NCBI GenBank assembly: GCA_003254905.1
Contig: QANU01057663.1
Location: 205,190-269,189, forward strand
Direction of reading: 5' to 3'
Origin: Nissolia schottii
Lineage: Eukaryota; Streptophyta; Magnoliopsida; Fabales; Fabaceae
DNA: 64,000 bases
Under the pieces are notes generated by a model. That model was given only the letters and a program-made list of their open reading frames with translations, was not told the DNA's origin and made no database searches. The position numbers were made by a program, and so were the translations under genes. Positions 23,868-36,659 of this stretch are shown here, in pieces (position 1 is the stretch's first letter; each line of letters begins with the position of its first letter).

Positions 23868-25330
23868 CTACTTCTGAGTTCCTCGAGGTGTAGCTGGTGT
23901 AGATAGTGCGGGATGTTAGGAAGCATCTAGTGTGGGTACAGACTCCACTGGTGGTGGGGTGATATGTGCATTAGTAAACTCCACAAAAATAGACGTGACA
24001 ACCCCCGTGGTGGGGTCAACCCTGGTGTCTGAGTACAGGGTCCGAACCTTGTGGTTCCCCAACACGTTCTCCATGATGTCTAGGAATCATAAACGAATGG
24101 GGGTGAGAACTAACGTGCTCAACGAGAATCCTATGGGGATAACTATTCTTTTTCAATTCATTTATAATCCCACCGCTTAGGGGGCCTCTAACTATGACTG
24201 TATAACTAATAATTCCTATTATATTTTAATCCATGCTAGTCTTGAGCAGCTTTATCTAATTACTAGGTGATGAGGGAAAGTCTAACCTTGAATTACCTAT
24301 CAGTAGGTTATCGTGCTTTTTAGTCTTAATTGCGCGAGTGTTAGTGACGTTGGGTCACATATTCTCTTATTTCACAAAACTCAGAGGGAAATCTCATGAT
24401 GTCAAATCACTTAGCAATTGCCTTCTGGCATAGACATACATTATTTTCTATACATAAGATTTAAAAACATGTAATTCATAACTTTTATGCATGAAGGGCT
24501 AAGGGGGTCCTCTTATGTGCCCGTTAGGGTTTCCATAGGGATACATCCTTCTTTCCCCCATGTACCCATCAGGTAACCGCCGCCACCGAGTACATCCTTC
24601 TTATCTCAGGTTGAGCTCAAACCAGTGTGGTAGCGACCATGATGTGATCTAGAGGTAATGGATCGTTCTATCAACTTTCTTCGTTAAAAAACATGATGTG
24701 ATCGTTAAATAGTTAACTGGCATTATAATTCCCATACTACTATTATCCTCTTTCTTCTACCTCCCTCACTCATTCTTCTCCCCTCACCCACTATCAACAG
24801 CATCACCAACCCCACTCAATCCCAATAGCATCACCATCATCACGTCTCCCATTAAACCCCGCCATGAATTCAAAATAAGAAATCACCGTTGACATTGAAG
24901 TTAATTTTTAAGGACCTAATTAACTCATTTACTTTTAAATAATTATTTGTACGAGTAATTACCCGTAAATTTTTACCATACCTATTGAGTTGAGTTGAGT
25001 TGAGTTATAGTAAATCCGGTACAAATTGTCATCCCTACTTTGATCTTATTCTTATGTTACAGCTTTTCAAAGAAAGGAAAGGAGTCAAAAGTCAATTCAA
25101 AACTTTCCCAAACAAAAATATCTCAAATCAATTCATAAAAATATGAAAGTATATTGCTTCTTAGAAGCCTGTTAAATTTTCGTTGGTCGACAAGTACATT
25201 ATCAGGTAAACTGCGGGGCACATGTCACTCCCATCACAACGTGGCCGTTGGATGCTGTTTCTTGCCGATATTTCCGTTGATGACGCTACACCTTTGAGGG
25301 CATTTTTGTCATTCCATATTCTTCGGGCTC
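23868..25330. other. Intergenic, probable retroelement interior then unassigned
   Basis: About 23870-24180 has short open stretches without motifs and may belong to the gypsy remnant. Beyond that I see no gene. A short GAGTT pentamer run ('ttgagttgagttgagttgag') lies near 24988. The MFS gene's transcription unit may begin near the right edge. Confidence 0.35.
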
Positions 25331-27028
25331 AACTTCCTTGTTCCCACTAGCTTTGTCAGACAAAAACAATGCACAAAACCGCACTCAACACCTCAACCGC
25401 TTGCGAATCAACGAGAGAAGCATCAGAAAAGGCTTTACGAAGAAGACAAACTCAACAATCTAAAAGGCATCAAACTATATTTCATAGTTTAATACAATAT
25501 TTGTTTGCAACAGTTATCATATGGTATGGATAGAAAGATATGGTGTGGATGTTGTTGGATATGTCATATATATCTTCTATCTTTTGAAAATTGTGTCCAT
25601 GTGAATTTAAAAGTAATATTTTTTTTTAATCATTGGTCTCTTCTTGTTATTAATTTTTCTCTTTAGTAGCCATTATAATATCCAAGTTGTTGGCTCCGTT
25701 CCCCCTTTGGGATGTGCTTGGCTGCGGGGGCACGTCTTTGATGGGGTGCTTTGCGTAAGCTTCACGCTTTGTTTCTCTCTGTATGTGATCATAACCCATC
25801 TCATGGAAAGGAATTGTTCTGTTTTGGCCGTTTTCCCTTTCATTTCTTCTTTTGCATGTTGTGGATTTTTGGTGTTTCTAGACTCCAAGCTTGGTGTTTG
25901 TGATCCTGCGTACTGAAAAATTTGGCCTCTGGTTGTTTTTGGGATCAAAAGTTGAATTTTTCTGCTCTCAAATTACAGTAACCTAGCTATAGAGTTGTTA
26001 ACCTTTGGGTTTTGGTTTAATTTATATGTGATGCTTTTTTTTTGTTTGGTGCTGTGATATTTTGATATGATCTGTTTCTAAATCTGCCATGACTCCTTTT
26101 TGTAGCATGCAAGAGTGACATTTTTTTTATGGAGTAATTTAGGGGCAAAGCATGGTAGACTAAAGCTCTATGATTACAATTTATTTCTTTTTGGTTGGCT
26201 AATATGGCATCAGGAATTTGGGTTTTCCAATGAAAAGAGCTTAACTACCATGGCAATTGCAGTGATTTGGCCCTGATTTTGGTACCCTTGCTTGGTTGCT
26301 TTGTGCTTCTGCATACACATTCCGTTCCTGGTTGTAATTTGGGTATGATTGAGCCCTGCCTAATTTCATTATCATGTTGGAATTCTAATATGCTGTATTG
26401 CTTGCCACAAAATCAGTGCACTTTGTAGATCATCCGTTTGGAAAAAGTTTCATAACCATTCTTCTGTGAACTATAATTTTATACCACCTAGTTAGCACTT
26501 TGCAGCTTTATTTTCTTGAAAACACTTCCTTTTTATTCTTGTTTTTATTAGACCTTACCTTCTTTTAATTGGATGCCCATTATGCTGGCATTGATTTATT
26601 CAATGTCATTTGGAAAAGAAGATGGGGGGCTTTACTTAGAATAATTAGATTTATAAACACTAGTATGAGAAAGAGGCTTGGAATTGTTAACTGTTAAGTG
26701 TTGAATATCAAATGAAATTTCCTGTTAGGGTTCTTTTCCGCATTCACTTGAGTAGGAAAATTCCTTTAGCAAGCAGTAAGATATTTGCTGTTATGTTATG
26801 TATAATGGAGGGAGTTTTTCTTTTATACCTGAGGAATTGCTTGTTTAGGGTTAGTTTTTTTCAAAAAGATGCTATGTAGAGGGGAATACTGAATGAAGGA
26901 GGAACCAAAATGTTTAATTTTCCTTCAATTTCGCCCCCCTCCCCCTACAATATAAAGAACGAGATAAAAAATTGTAAAAGCGAAAGCCGAACACAGAAAG
27001 GAGAAAAGAGAAGTTATTTTTCTTGCAG

Positions 27029-27115
27029 ATGAAGTGCAAGCTAAAATCTTCAATTTATACCTGGCAGGCTTGTGTTTGCCCTCGTCAAAGGGGATACAAT
27101 GGGTACTATCATTGA
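27029..27115 (+). other. Possible overlapping upstream ORF of the MFS gene
   Basis: If the leader intron is spliced at the good acceptor 'ttcttgcag' (ends 27028), the exon starts directly with ATG. This opens a 28-codon frame (MKCKLKSS start) that stops at TGA 27113-27115, overlapping the main ATG at 27099 in another frame. An alternative acceptor 'ctggcag' ending at 27067 would remove this ATG. Choice of acceptor could therefore change translation. Nothing here proves use of either. Confidence 0.35.
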
Positions 27116-30100
27116 AGATGACTCATTCACCAAGGCCCTAGGAAGATGGCCTGTCTTTTATTATGGCATGGGACACATGCTCAATGACATTACAGCTGCA
27201 TGTTGGTTCACCTATCTGTTATTGTTCTTGACAGATATTGGACTTTCACCAAGGTGCAATATGTGATCTTCTTGTTTGTATTTATTTTTTGTTTTGGACT
27301 AGTCCAGTAGAGTAGTTATTTTTTGTGAATTGAAGTAACTGAAAGTTGAAAATCGTATTGCAGATATGAAATGGTTGGCTAGCAACAAAATATTTGTTAG
27401 AAATCCAATTGATAGTTAGGTTAAGGCAAAGCTGCCTGGGGTGCTATGGTCCTGCATAATAAAGACCTGATATTGATTAAAACTAATTTACAAATTGAAA
27501 ATGAGTAGATGGGATGCTAGAACTCAAATGCTCGGTGCACAAGCGCATGATTTTTATAATTAGTAGCAAATGTTCCATATATAATTGCAAGATGCGTTTG
27601 GCTTGCTCCAGTAGGCATAGATGTGTCGGTTGGGTTGGGTAGTGAACTGGTAAACATGCAATGCCATTTTCCTCACCTGAGGCTGTTTAATAGATAGAAT
27701 GATAAATAGAATAGACAGATAGAATAGATAGACTGATGATAATAGAGTTTATTTTGTGTGAGGTGATATAAGCTTTGTATTCTTAGATTTTTTATGAAAT
27801 CTGTTTGATGGTTCCACATTGTTATTGACATTTCTCTCTTTTTTCCCCCCATTTCATAGGAATGCAGCTACTGTGATGCTTTCAGGTCAAGTGGCTGATG
27901 GATTTGCCACCATATTCGCTGGTGAACTGGTATTGAGACATTATTTTTACCTTCATTCTTGGGAAATATTTTGTGCGCTTCTGTCACTAAACTTCAAATT
28001 CATCTGGCCTCCGTTTTTTATTGGAGAGGGGGATGGCTCTAGCTACTTATTGCTCTAGCATAAAACTGATGAACCAGATCTTCTGTTTTGGAGCTCAAGT
28101 GGAGTTTACCTTTCGGTTTCTACATACCTAAAGCCATCTTATAAAACCATCATTATCACATCAAATAGTTTAAATCACTTTTTTTTTTCAATTATTTCAT
28201 CCAAATACTTTATTTTTATCATCATGAGTTTGCGGATTTTGTGGGGAAGTAGTATGAAGTAAAATTCATTTGTTTGACGTCAACCTTCTTTTATATCAGC
28301 ATGTGCTTCAGACCTGGTATTGATAGAAATGCTTGCTTCTGCTGTCTTGCTTGATAGATAGACAGATTTGGACATTTCAAGATATGGCATGCTGCTGGAT
28401 CTGTATTGGTGGCTGTTTCGTTTTCTTCGGTTTTTGGAGGTTGTCTACCCTGTAAAATCTTTGCGTCCAGCTCTAAAACATTTGAAACTGTGAGTTACAG
28501 TGTGTTTGCTGCAATCTTCAATGTGGGCTGGGCTGCTACTCAGGTTTCACACATGTAATAATTTCCTCATATTTACCTTTTCTTCGCTAAATCTTTTGGT
28601 TTCAATTTTCAAAATAAAAGTGATTTTCTGGTGCTACTGCCTTTAAAGTGTTGTTTCTTCCTGCTCTAGGCAGCATAGACAAGAAACTTTACGTGTACAT
28701 CATTAACTTCTTAATATTTTGGTGGTTCCTTTCATTAAATATTGAGCTGAGCTGAATTTTTGTTATGAAATATCACTAGTAGGAAAATATGATGACTGGT
28801 AAGTTGTTTTTCTTGGGAACGTTGTTGGAATGTTGAATGAAACAAATACTTATGATTACGGTTGTATGATGCTTGTTCTGCTTAAGTTGTTAGTGTTTAG
28901 TGGTGATTATTACTAGAGTAGCTAAAGTCTCAGAATGATACGAAGTGTCCATTTTTAAAACTAGTAAAGACACTGGTATTATTGCTTGGGGATCTTTGAC
29001 AATGTGTCAAGAACCCTAGATAATGCGGTAACTAACTACGAGGATAGTGGAGGAATGAGAGCTCCTCAATCTCACCAAAAGACTATCTCAAATGACAAAA
29101 CAATGCCCTCATTCCTTCACCTCCTTATTTATATTCCCTAATCTTTCTAACTAACCCAAACACACTGCAATTAATTAACTGCACTCCTACCGTGTCCTAA
29201 CAGTGAACTTTATAATCTTATAATTTCTTGGTTCAAGCCATTGCTCACCCAATTTTGGACAGGGGAGTGGTTAGGTAATGCCCTCCGTCCCTCCCCAAGT
29301 GGTTATATTATAACTTTTGTGGTGAAAAGAAGATTGAAAATGAAAAAGCATAGTTTCCTATCCCTTCTATTTAAAATTATGGTCATCAGTGTCTTCTTTG
29401 ATTGCTTTCTTGAAGGTCCATGGTGACCTGCATCACATTGAACTCTACAAGCAGAGTAGCACTGGCTAGCTGTCGCAATGCTTTTACCATGGTAAGTTAC
29501 TAGTGATTTTCCTTTTAGATATTGAACTTCATATCCCCCTTGCCAGGGGAAAAATTGAATAAAAGCATTAGGATTGGGATTTCCATATGAATTACTAATG
29601 TCTATAATCATGTCTTTTTAAGGTGGCCAACCTAAGCCTTTATGCAGTTGCGTTGATAATATTTAGTGTCATTAATGGAAAAGCATACGCTGATGTTGAA
29701 AATCAGGTATGTGTGGAAGCAATTGTTCATATCCATCTATTATTAGCTATTGTCTAGCATAATCACTATGTTGCCCTTCTGAATGAGCAGTACCGCTGGA
29801 TTGCGTATCTGTCAATTTTTATCGGATGCTGCTTTGTGGGCATATTTCAACTTGCAACCAAAGAACCCAGGTGTGCTTGTAGGCTTACTGCTATTTTAAT
29901 CTAAGGATTAAAGCTTTTTGTTGTTGCTAGTAGATATATTGTATGTCCGGAAAGATGATTGTGTGCTCATTTACGATATCAAGATGTAGCATTTGTCAAT
30001 GATAAGTATGGGGGAAAGCAATGGTTGAGCCTAAACAACAAAAAGTGAAGTATAAAAATTCATGATGCCGACCTTTTAGATCAATAGTGAAAGCAAGCAT

Positions 30101-32797
30101 GTAATTATCGAACTTCTACCAAATGAAAACCTAGTAGTTATTCATTGTTCACGAATTCCATTATAGCCTTCTCAAACTTTCCTACAAAGTAGGTTTCATG
30201 AGCAGTTTCAGCTATTGTTTGAGGAAAATGAGAAATTTTCTTGTTTTCTGCTCAGATTGAAGGTTGGTGTACAGGGAGTGGTTCATGCAAGGATTTCTTG
30301 GGTCTATTGGTTCAAGAGAGTTTTGTATTATCAGGTTGCTCTTGTTTATGTTATCACGCGATTAGTTCTCAACGTTTCGCAGGTTAGCACAGCCACACTT
30401 AACATTTTTTGCTTTCTAAATTATGGGAAGAGAAGAGGCTTAGTATTTTTAGGCTTTGCAGCATGTTGGGGTGTGACATATTGATTATTGTGTATGAGGA
30501 AAACACTTATCAGCAACACAATTAGAAGGACACTAAAAGTTTATACCTGCATTTGGATTTCCAGTGAAACACAATAATGTAGTGTTGTAAAAGAACATTT
30601 TTGACCCCAAAAATCTTTTCAGGCATACCTTGCATTCTTTGTCATCAATGACCTACAAATGGCCCAATCAGCCAAAGCTTTGGTACATGAGAAATTTTGC
30701 CCACTCTCAGTCTTTTAAGCTTTATATATTTGAATTTTATATTACAACAAGGCTGATTTCTTTGTCTGGTGATAATTGAATTAGGTTCCTGCTATCATAT
30801 ACATATGCAGCTTCGTTGTATCTATTGCATTACAGGTTCGCAATTTCGCATACTAAATAAGTACTCTTATAGGTCCTTTACCATATTGCATTTCCACTGT
30901 TAAATTGGTTTACTCTTTATAGGAGATTGCATGGACTGGTCGACGGCTGAAGGCATACTACTCTGCTGGGTGTGTTCTTTGGATTTTTTGTGGTGGAGTC
31001 ATCCTTCTTTTAACAAGAAATATGAGTTATGTCATGTACATAGCATCAGTATTTATTGGCATAGCAAATGCTCTGATGATGGTATGACATCTTTTACTTA
31101 ATTATATTGTGAAAAGAAAAGAGTTTCTATTTTATTTTACGCAGCTTTGAATCCTATTTCTCTTTGGTGACACTGTAAGGTATATTTACTAGTGTGCAGT
31201 TCTAAAACTATTTTACTTGATGGTTCCACAATGAATTCATTAGTTAATAAGAGGAAAAATCAAATGCTCAAGTTTAACCCTGATAGTAGACCACACATAC
31301 AGACAAAAGAAATTTTAAAATTAAGCTGCTGCCTTAGTGCTAAGCTTTACAAATAACCTAATATTCAATTTATGACATCCAAAATGATTCGTAATCATCC
31401 CTATCAATTTTTATTTTTTTTTGGGTGGTGGAGGGGAGTGATGATAACTTGTAAATATATCTAAATATTGTGACTGTCCATGCAAGAAATATTAAAAAGA
31501 AAAATGAACAACTACTTCCAGAATGACATGCGAAATGGAAACTTGATCTTTTTTAGCATTTTAAATTAACTCACTTATAGATCTATCCCAGTCATAGATT
31601 CCATCTATTATGGTTCAAACTATTATGAACTGGTGTTTTATGCACATAGATATTTGTTGGTTTTTTTATTAATAGGTGACTGGAATAAGCATGCAAAATT
31701 TTCTCATTGGAGAGGACCTTAATGGCTGTGCATTTGTTTGTGGATCATTGAGCTTTTTGGACAAGATTTCATGCGGGCTTGCTTTATATGTTCTTCAGTC
31801 ATATCAAAGTAAGTTTATTATTATTCTCTCGATCTAATTTTTTATTCCTGAAAGGTTCCGTTTTCTCAGACTAAATAACAGGTAGTGATAATGAAATGTA
31901 AGTGGATTGCTTCTATCTGCATTGGCAGGAAAAGATATGCCTGGCTTGAAAGTTTTCTATACTTACTTTTTAGTTTCGTATTTATGCTTGTAACTACTAT
32001 TTGAAATATGGAAGAAGACGTGCTCTGTAGACAAGACTTGATTGTAAATGCATGTGCTTGTCATATGGCATTGTTATATTATAATTGCATGTGCATGCCA
32101 GATGGCATTGCAGGAGATTTTCTCCAAAAAGAGTTTAGTTCTTACAAGAGAGCCCTGAGCCTCTGAAGTAGAAGTTCCAATGAAAAGTTTATGGATAGTG
32201 AAGATCCCAATAAGAATTTAAATGCTTAAGATGAATGAATATCTTTCCTGTTACGGAAATTAAAGTGTTTGATGCTTAGGTAGCGTTTGGATCCTGTACT
32301 GGGACAGAGGTGAGAACAAAAACATGAGTGGAGTAGGGGACAAAGACATAAAACCTAAAATTATCTCTCAAGGTTTCTCTATCTTAGTGACAATCTTTTA
32401 AATTAACTTTTGTTCCTCCAAAATAGAGGGACACGTGAGGCATGTCTCTATTGTTCCATTGTCTCCGTCCTCTCTGTCCCACGACAAGAACTAAACAACA
32501 TTTTACGAAACATACAATAGCCCTCTTAGTAATTATATTATTATTTTTTTTCCCTTGAAACTATTATGAGTAATTAGCTCATGGATGAGTAGTTGGTATC
32601 AGTATCCCCTCATAGTGTTCAAAATCATCATTGCAGATGTCTCTCCACAGCTCCAGGGAAGAGAGTTATCCTTTTCTGTTACAAGATTTGGTTTAGGTCT
32701 TGTTCCTGCATGTTGTGCGGTAGTTGGGGTGGTGGTAACTTGCACAATGGATTTTAACAACCCTTCCAAGTCTCTGACAGCACCACTACTAGTTTAG
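27099..32797 (+). CDS. MFSD12-like major facilitator transporter
   Basis: Predicted 12-helix membrane transporter of 450 residues. Coding exons: 27099-27253, 27860-27929, 28358-28554, 29416-29491, 29623-29706, 29791-29870, 30256-30382, 30623-30682, 30785-30835, 30923-31081, 31676-31808, 32637-32797. All introns are GT-AG and the frame closes exactly. Motifs: N-terminal GRWPVFYYGMGHMLNDITAA, then LLFLTDIGLSPR, then GQVADGF and GELIDRFGHFKIWH, which match the conserved loop of the glycoside-pentoside-hexuronide / MFSD12 branch of the MFS. Later: QVSHMSMVTCI and TSRVALASCRNAFTM. In animals MFSD12 is needed for cysteine import into lysosomes and melanosomes. The plant substrate is not known to me. 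A leader intron before 27029 or 27068 is likely. The 11 coding introns range from 84 to 861 bases, and one holds an LTR-like insertion. GTG at 27072 is only an open-frame artefact. Confidence 0.93.
29005..29202 (-). mobile_element. LTR-like fragment in MFS gene intron 3
   Basis: Read on the minus strand, a roughly 198-base segment begins TGTTAGGACACGG and contains GGGAATATAAATAAGG. It ends TTCTTGACA, giving the TG...CA ends and TATA box of a short LTR. The flanking pentamers (CAATG and GTGAA) do not match, so a TSD is not established. It could be a recombined or decayed solo LTR. It does not touch splice sites. Confidence 0.5.
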
Positions 32798-34841
32798 CTG
32801 TGTTCATGAAGAAAATCCTTCTTCCTTAGTATCACTAACATACAAGTTATACGAGCTGCACTTGGAGAAATTCAGCTGCTCCTATCCATTGGAAAATTCA
32901 AGCCCGAAAATTGTTGAAATTATTCAATTATTATTTTCCTTTAGCAAGTCATGTATATTTATTGAATTGTCCTTCTAGTCAAATGTATATAAGGTGCCCA
33001 CATTGAATTGCAATTTTTTGTAGTACATTTGTCAATTTCATTAGAACTTGTTGATGGTCTAAAATGAAAATCGTGAAACTGAATTATGTATCAGTTTCAG
33101 TTGGCAAGCCAATGTCAGTTTCATGACTCATTCGTGCATTAGCTTCCTCAAGACAATACAAGCTGTGATAGTGGTTCAAATGGCCATTTCTTCACGGCTG
33201 TTGGGGCCATTAATCAAAAATGTACTTAGTTTCTTAATTCTAACACTTTCTTTTTCAACTCAGCCTATTTTTGTTTAAACAGCAAGAAGCGTGATGCCAA
33301 TTGACACCAGAAGGACTTGCACGGAAATAAATTCTAGAAACCATCCCACTGATATTTGGTCTAAGATTGGGTTAGTTAGAAATTAATGGGAAAAGGCTCC
33401 TCTAACCTCTAAATTGTAGTTTGCATCTTAGAGGTTAAAGTTCTAACCTTTTAAAAAGTAATCAATGATGAGGGTAAATTTCATGTATTTTTTATTTAAA
33501 TAATTTCATTAAAAAAAAATTTTAACTCCTTAAATAACTAATGACTAATCCATCATGTGTGCACTTTAACTCTTAAAGCGTAAACTGCACTTTTAAGGTG
33601 TCAAATCCTTAAAAAATGAGACTTTAATTTCATTTTAGTTTTTTAAAAAAGATAATTTAATAATTTATCTATCTTTTATTTAGCTTCCTACTATTTTTAT
33701 TTTAAGTTGGTCATTTATGTTTCAAATTATGTTGGAACTTAGGAGGAAGGCTTAGATCACCTTATAGGTTTGATGTTTGAAATACCTTATGAAAAACGAT
33801 AGACCGCTTAGACTTGTAACTTGCTATATCAGGTGAATAAGGTAAACTTTTCATGAACCGTGCATTTTAGTTATTCCTCTTAAATCCAAACTTTCAGACA
33901 ATTTCAAACATTTTAGAACCAGGGAACATCCAAAAACATTTTCTGGCGTAGTGAGGCGCCACCTACAGTTGGTTTGAGTAGTGGTGGTGGACTTACCAAA
34001 GATGGGTTATGCTAATACTGGTGATGGTGGTGATGGACTCGCCGGACATGGGAAGAGATTGACAGAGGGTGGAGGAATTGGGGGGGGGGGGGCTAATTAT
34101 CATTACTTATTATAATCATAGGTTTATAGGTTAAATAAGATGTAAATACAATAATTAAATATATTAACCACAACTAAAATAGAATAACAAAAATTTTACA
34201 TTAACGTGCATCAAGCACCACTTTTATCAGAGTGAATATAAGCAAGTGCCGGCAACTTGGTCCTCCTCCACACTTTTCTACCAACCCTTTAAAGGAAGTG
34301 ATAGAGCCTCACTAACCTCTGATGTCACCTATCGCCACAATATTACATTTACCTATCATCTTTACTTATTCATAATCACTTTTGTTAAACATTTATTATA
34401 GTAAAATCATTACTGATAAGAACCAAAGTGTAAAGTGTAAAAGATTAAGAATTTTTTGGTACATTACTTTTAAGATTATTGGATGATTTGAATTACATTT
34501 TTTAAAAAATTATCACTCATTAAATTATTGGTAATGTTACATTGTTTTATTTAGTATACACAAGTTATGTATATGAGAACTTACATTATCTTATTTGGTA
34601 TATAAAGAATATTATGAGATAATTTACGTTACTTATTATTATTAAACTTATTATTATTATTGTGATTATTATTATTATTATTTCTATTTTTTATTTTATT
34701 TATATTTTTTGTTATTAATTATTATTATTATTTTATTATTATTAGTTAGATGTGATAAGCCAAATAGACACGAGGTAATTTTATGGAGGTAATTCACATT
34801 ACCACTTTGAAGGTAATGTGAATTACATAAGTAATTCAGAT
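32798..34841. other. Intergenic / MFS gene 3' region
   Basis: The 3' UTR of the MFS gene should occupy the first few hundred bases. About 33392-33610 looks like a small fold-back: 'ctctaaattgtagtttgca' pairs imperfectly with the complement of 'cgtaaactgcacttttaagg'. A 13-G run lies at 34081. About 34630-34745 is dense in ATT trinucleotides. No gene is seen. Confidence 0.45.
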
Positions 34842-35068
34842 CAAAAATGTTACATGTACACTCAATTTTATACATTCATACATACACCATTAATAATGCA
34901 CAAACTTTATTCTCATGAGTGCACAAACATTACAAACTTATAGATGATATTCTCAATTATACTTAATTAAGTGCACAAACATTACAGACATTAAAACACA
35001 AACTTTATGTATATAAATATAAGGTGTATGTATGGTGTATATTTTTTTGTGTACGTGCAGCAGGATTC
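34842..35068 (+). mobile_element. 225-bp MITE family, copy 1
   Basis: A 227-bp element with imperfect inverted ends: the left end contains ATGTTACATGTACACTC and the complement of the right end CTGCTGCACGTACAC. It is flanked by 9-base repeats differing at one position (AATTCAGAT 34833-34841, AATTTAGAT 35069-35077). The interior has 'taataatgcacaaactttat', 'catgagtgcacaaacatta' and the palindrome 'cttaattaag'. It matches the copies at 37662, 39577 and 43740. Noncoding. Confidence 0.85.
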
Positions 35069-35077
35069 AATTTAGAT

Positions 35078-36100
35078 TACCCAGTAATTTTATCGCACCA
35101 AATAAATTAATGTAGATTATCAGACATTAATCTAGATACATAAAGTCATAAGTTCAATTTTTATTTTCATCAACGTACAAAATAAAAATTTGAATATAAT
35201 GATATAATCTCTTAAAAATGCTTTTATACAGCCTCTTAACTACTTAAATAAGTTGTTGCCGAGAATTTATTAGGAGAATCAATTATTTCTTAAGATTTAA
35301 ACAAGAACCAACAACTTCAAAAAAAAAAAGCAATAAGGATGAAATTAAAAATAAAATTAAAAGACTAAATTACCCATATTGCCTCATAAGAAGACCAACT
35401 TGCAACACTAAATTGCCTGAGGTCCACGGTTCTTTCCTTACCTGATTGCAAGTTCGTTTCTCAATCTGAGTGTTGGTATTTGAAGCTGAAAAACATATCC
35501 AAAACAAATCCCCTGCGACATTCTAAAAGCTTTTAACTTTTCCTCATTAATCCGTAGCTCTGATAGTTTCATATTTCACATAAATGGGGTGACATTCAGA
35601 TATGAAGAGAACGCATAAACAATATGCATTGTGTAAAGGGAATTCATAAGATCAGTGAAAGCTAACGCCTGTTTTGCCACAAACTCCATAATAACTGAAA
35701 CAAGAGAAAGAAGGATAGAACTTTTTATAATAGGAAGAAATTAGTATTAGAAACTAATATATTAAGAACATATTTGAGTGGCATATATATATAGAATGCC
35801 ATATGCATGACAAGCACAATGGGAAAAAACCTAAGACATTTGCCTCTCCAATGTATGAGCACATATTTAGAAATAACAAATAGATAAACCAAAGAGAAAT
35901 TACTAGAATCACTTAGAGTGTCACTTGATGTGTTCACAACCAATAATAGAACGACATTTGAAAATAAGACCAACAACTAACTTACATTCTTATTTGAGTC
36001 CGCCATCGATTGTGAGCACAGTCTATTTATGTGACGCTCTAGGTGCATCTAATAATTTCTCTCAACGACATAAAAAAATCAAAAATTTCTTTTTATTTCC
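35078..36100. other. Intergenic, nothing assigned
   Basis: AT-rich sequence containing only short motif-free open frames. Its right end probably carries the 3' UTR of the minus-strand gene at 36101-36583. Confidence 0.4.
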
Positions 36101-36583
36101 TTAGGATGATAACTTGAAAATGGGTTTCTTCCCAGCTTCACCCAGATGAGGATCGCGCTTAGCCTTCATCAAATGTCCCAAGACTTTGGCATAGCGGCGC
36201 ACCAACTTCTTGAACCGCAAGCCCTGGAGGTTGTGATCCTTCTGCGCCGCCGGCACCAGAGCCAGCTGAAGCTGTTTCTCTTCCTCGTTGAAGTGTTCGC
36301 CGAGCGAGTTCCTCGATCCTTTGCCTCCTCCTCCTTCAACGACATCGTTTTTGTTGCAATTCACTGCGTCTTTCCCATGATCTCCTATGATCAGCTGCTT
36401 CAAGCTCTTGTGATCATTCTGATCACTTTCCTCTGTTTCAGGTGATGCATCTTTTGCTGTGTTACCCGCTGATATTGTGCTTTTCCCATTGGCCTGCGCT
36501 GGGGATGATTGCTTCCTAGTTCTTCTTGACATGGTGATATCATAGTGGCGCTTGTTCATTGCTGCTGGGGACTGAACCTCCAT
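36101..36583 (-). CDS. Uncharacterised basic plant protein
   Basis: A 160-residue protein starting MEVQSPAAMNKRHYD. The open frame extends 14 codons further only through a non-ATG codon. The first half is polar and probably disordered (RRTRKQSSPAQANGK, an acidic ETEESDQNDH patch, a Gly run). The second half is ordered-looking and basic: EEEKQLQLALVP, then LRFKKLVRRYAKVLGHLMKA near residues 122-144, ending KKPIFKLSS. The basic helix-like KLVRRYAKVL segment would fit a nuclear or nucleic-acid-binding role, but that is inference. I recognise no named domain. A TATA-like GATATAAAAC lies on the minus strand at about 36648-36657. Codon-level coherence, a sensible promoter and an isolated long frame support a real, possibly single-exon gene. 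Confidence 0.68.
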   Translation of the reverse strand: MEVQSPAAMNKRHYDITMSRRTRKQSSPAQANGKSTISAGNTAKDASPETEESDQNDHKSLKQLIIGDHGKDAVNCNKNDVVEGGGGKGSRNSLGEHFNEEEKQLQLALVPAAQKDHNLQGLRFKKLVRRYAKVLGHLMKAKRDPHLGEAGKKPIFKLSS

Positions 36584-36646
36584 ATTTTTTTTTTCTTTTT
36601 GGCTACAAGGGAACTTAACTATCAATTCAACTACTACCAGTGATGG

Positions 36647-36658
36647 GGTTTTATATCA
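36647..36658 (-). promoter_or_regulatory. TATA box of the 36.1-36.6 kb gene
   Basis: On the minus strand GATATAAAAC lies about 65-75 bases before the ATG at 36583, as expected for a core promoter. Confidence 0.5.
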
Positions 36659-36659
36659 T

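Noticed and set aside
36584-36625. 14-codon extension of the 36.1-kb gene
   Set aside because: It begins at a TTG codon, not ATG. The ATG at 36583 has the better context and promoter spacing.
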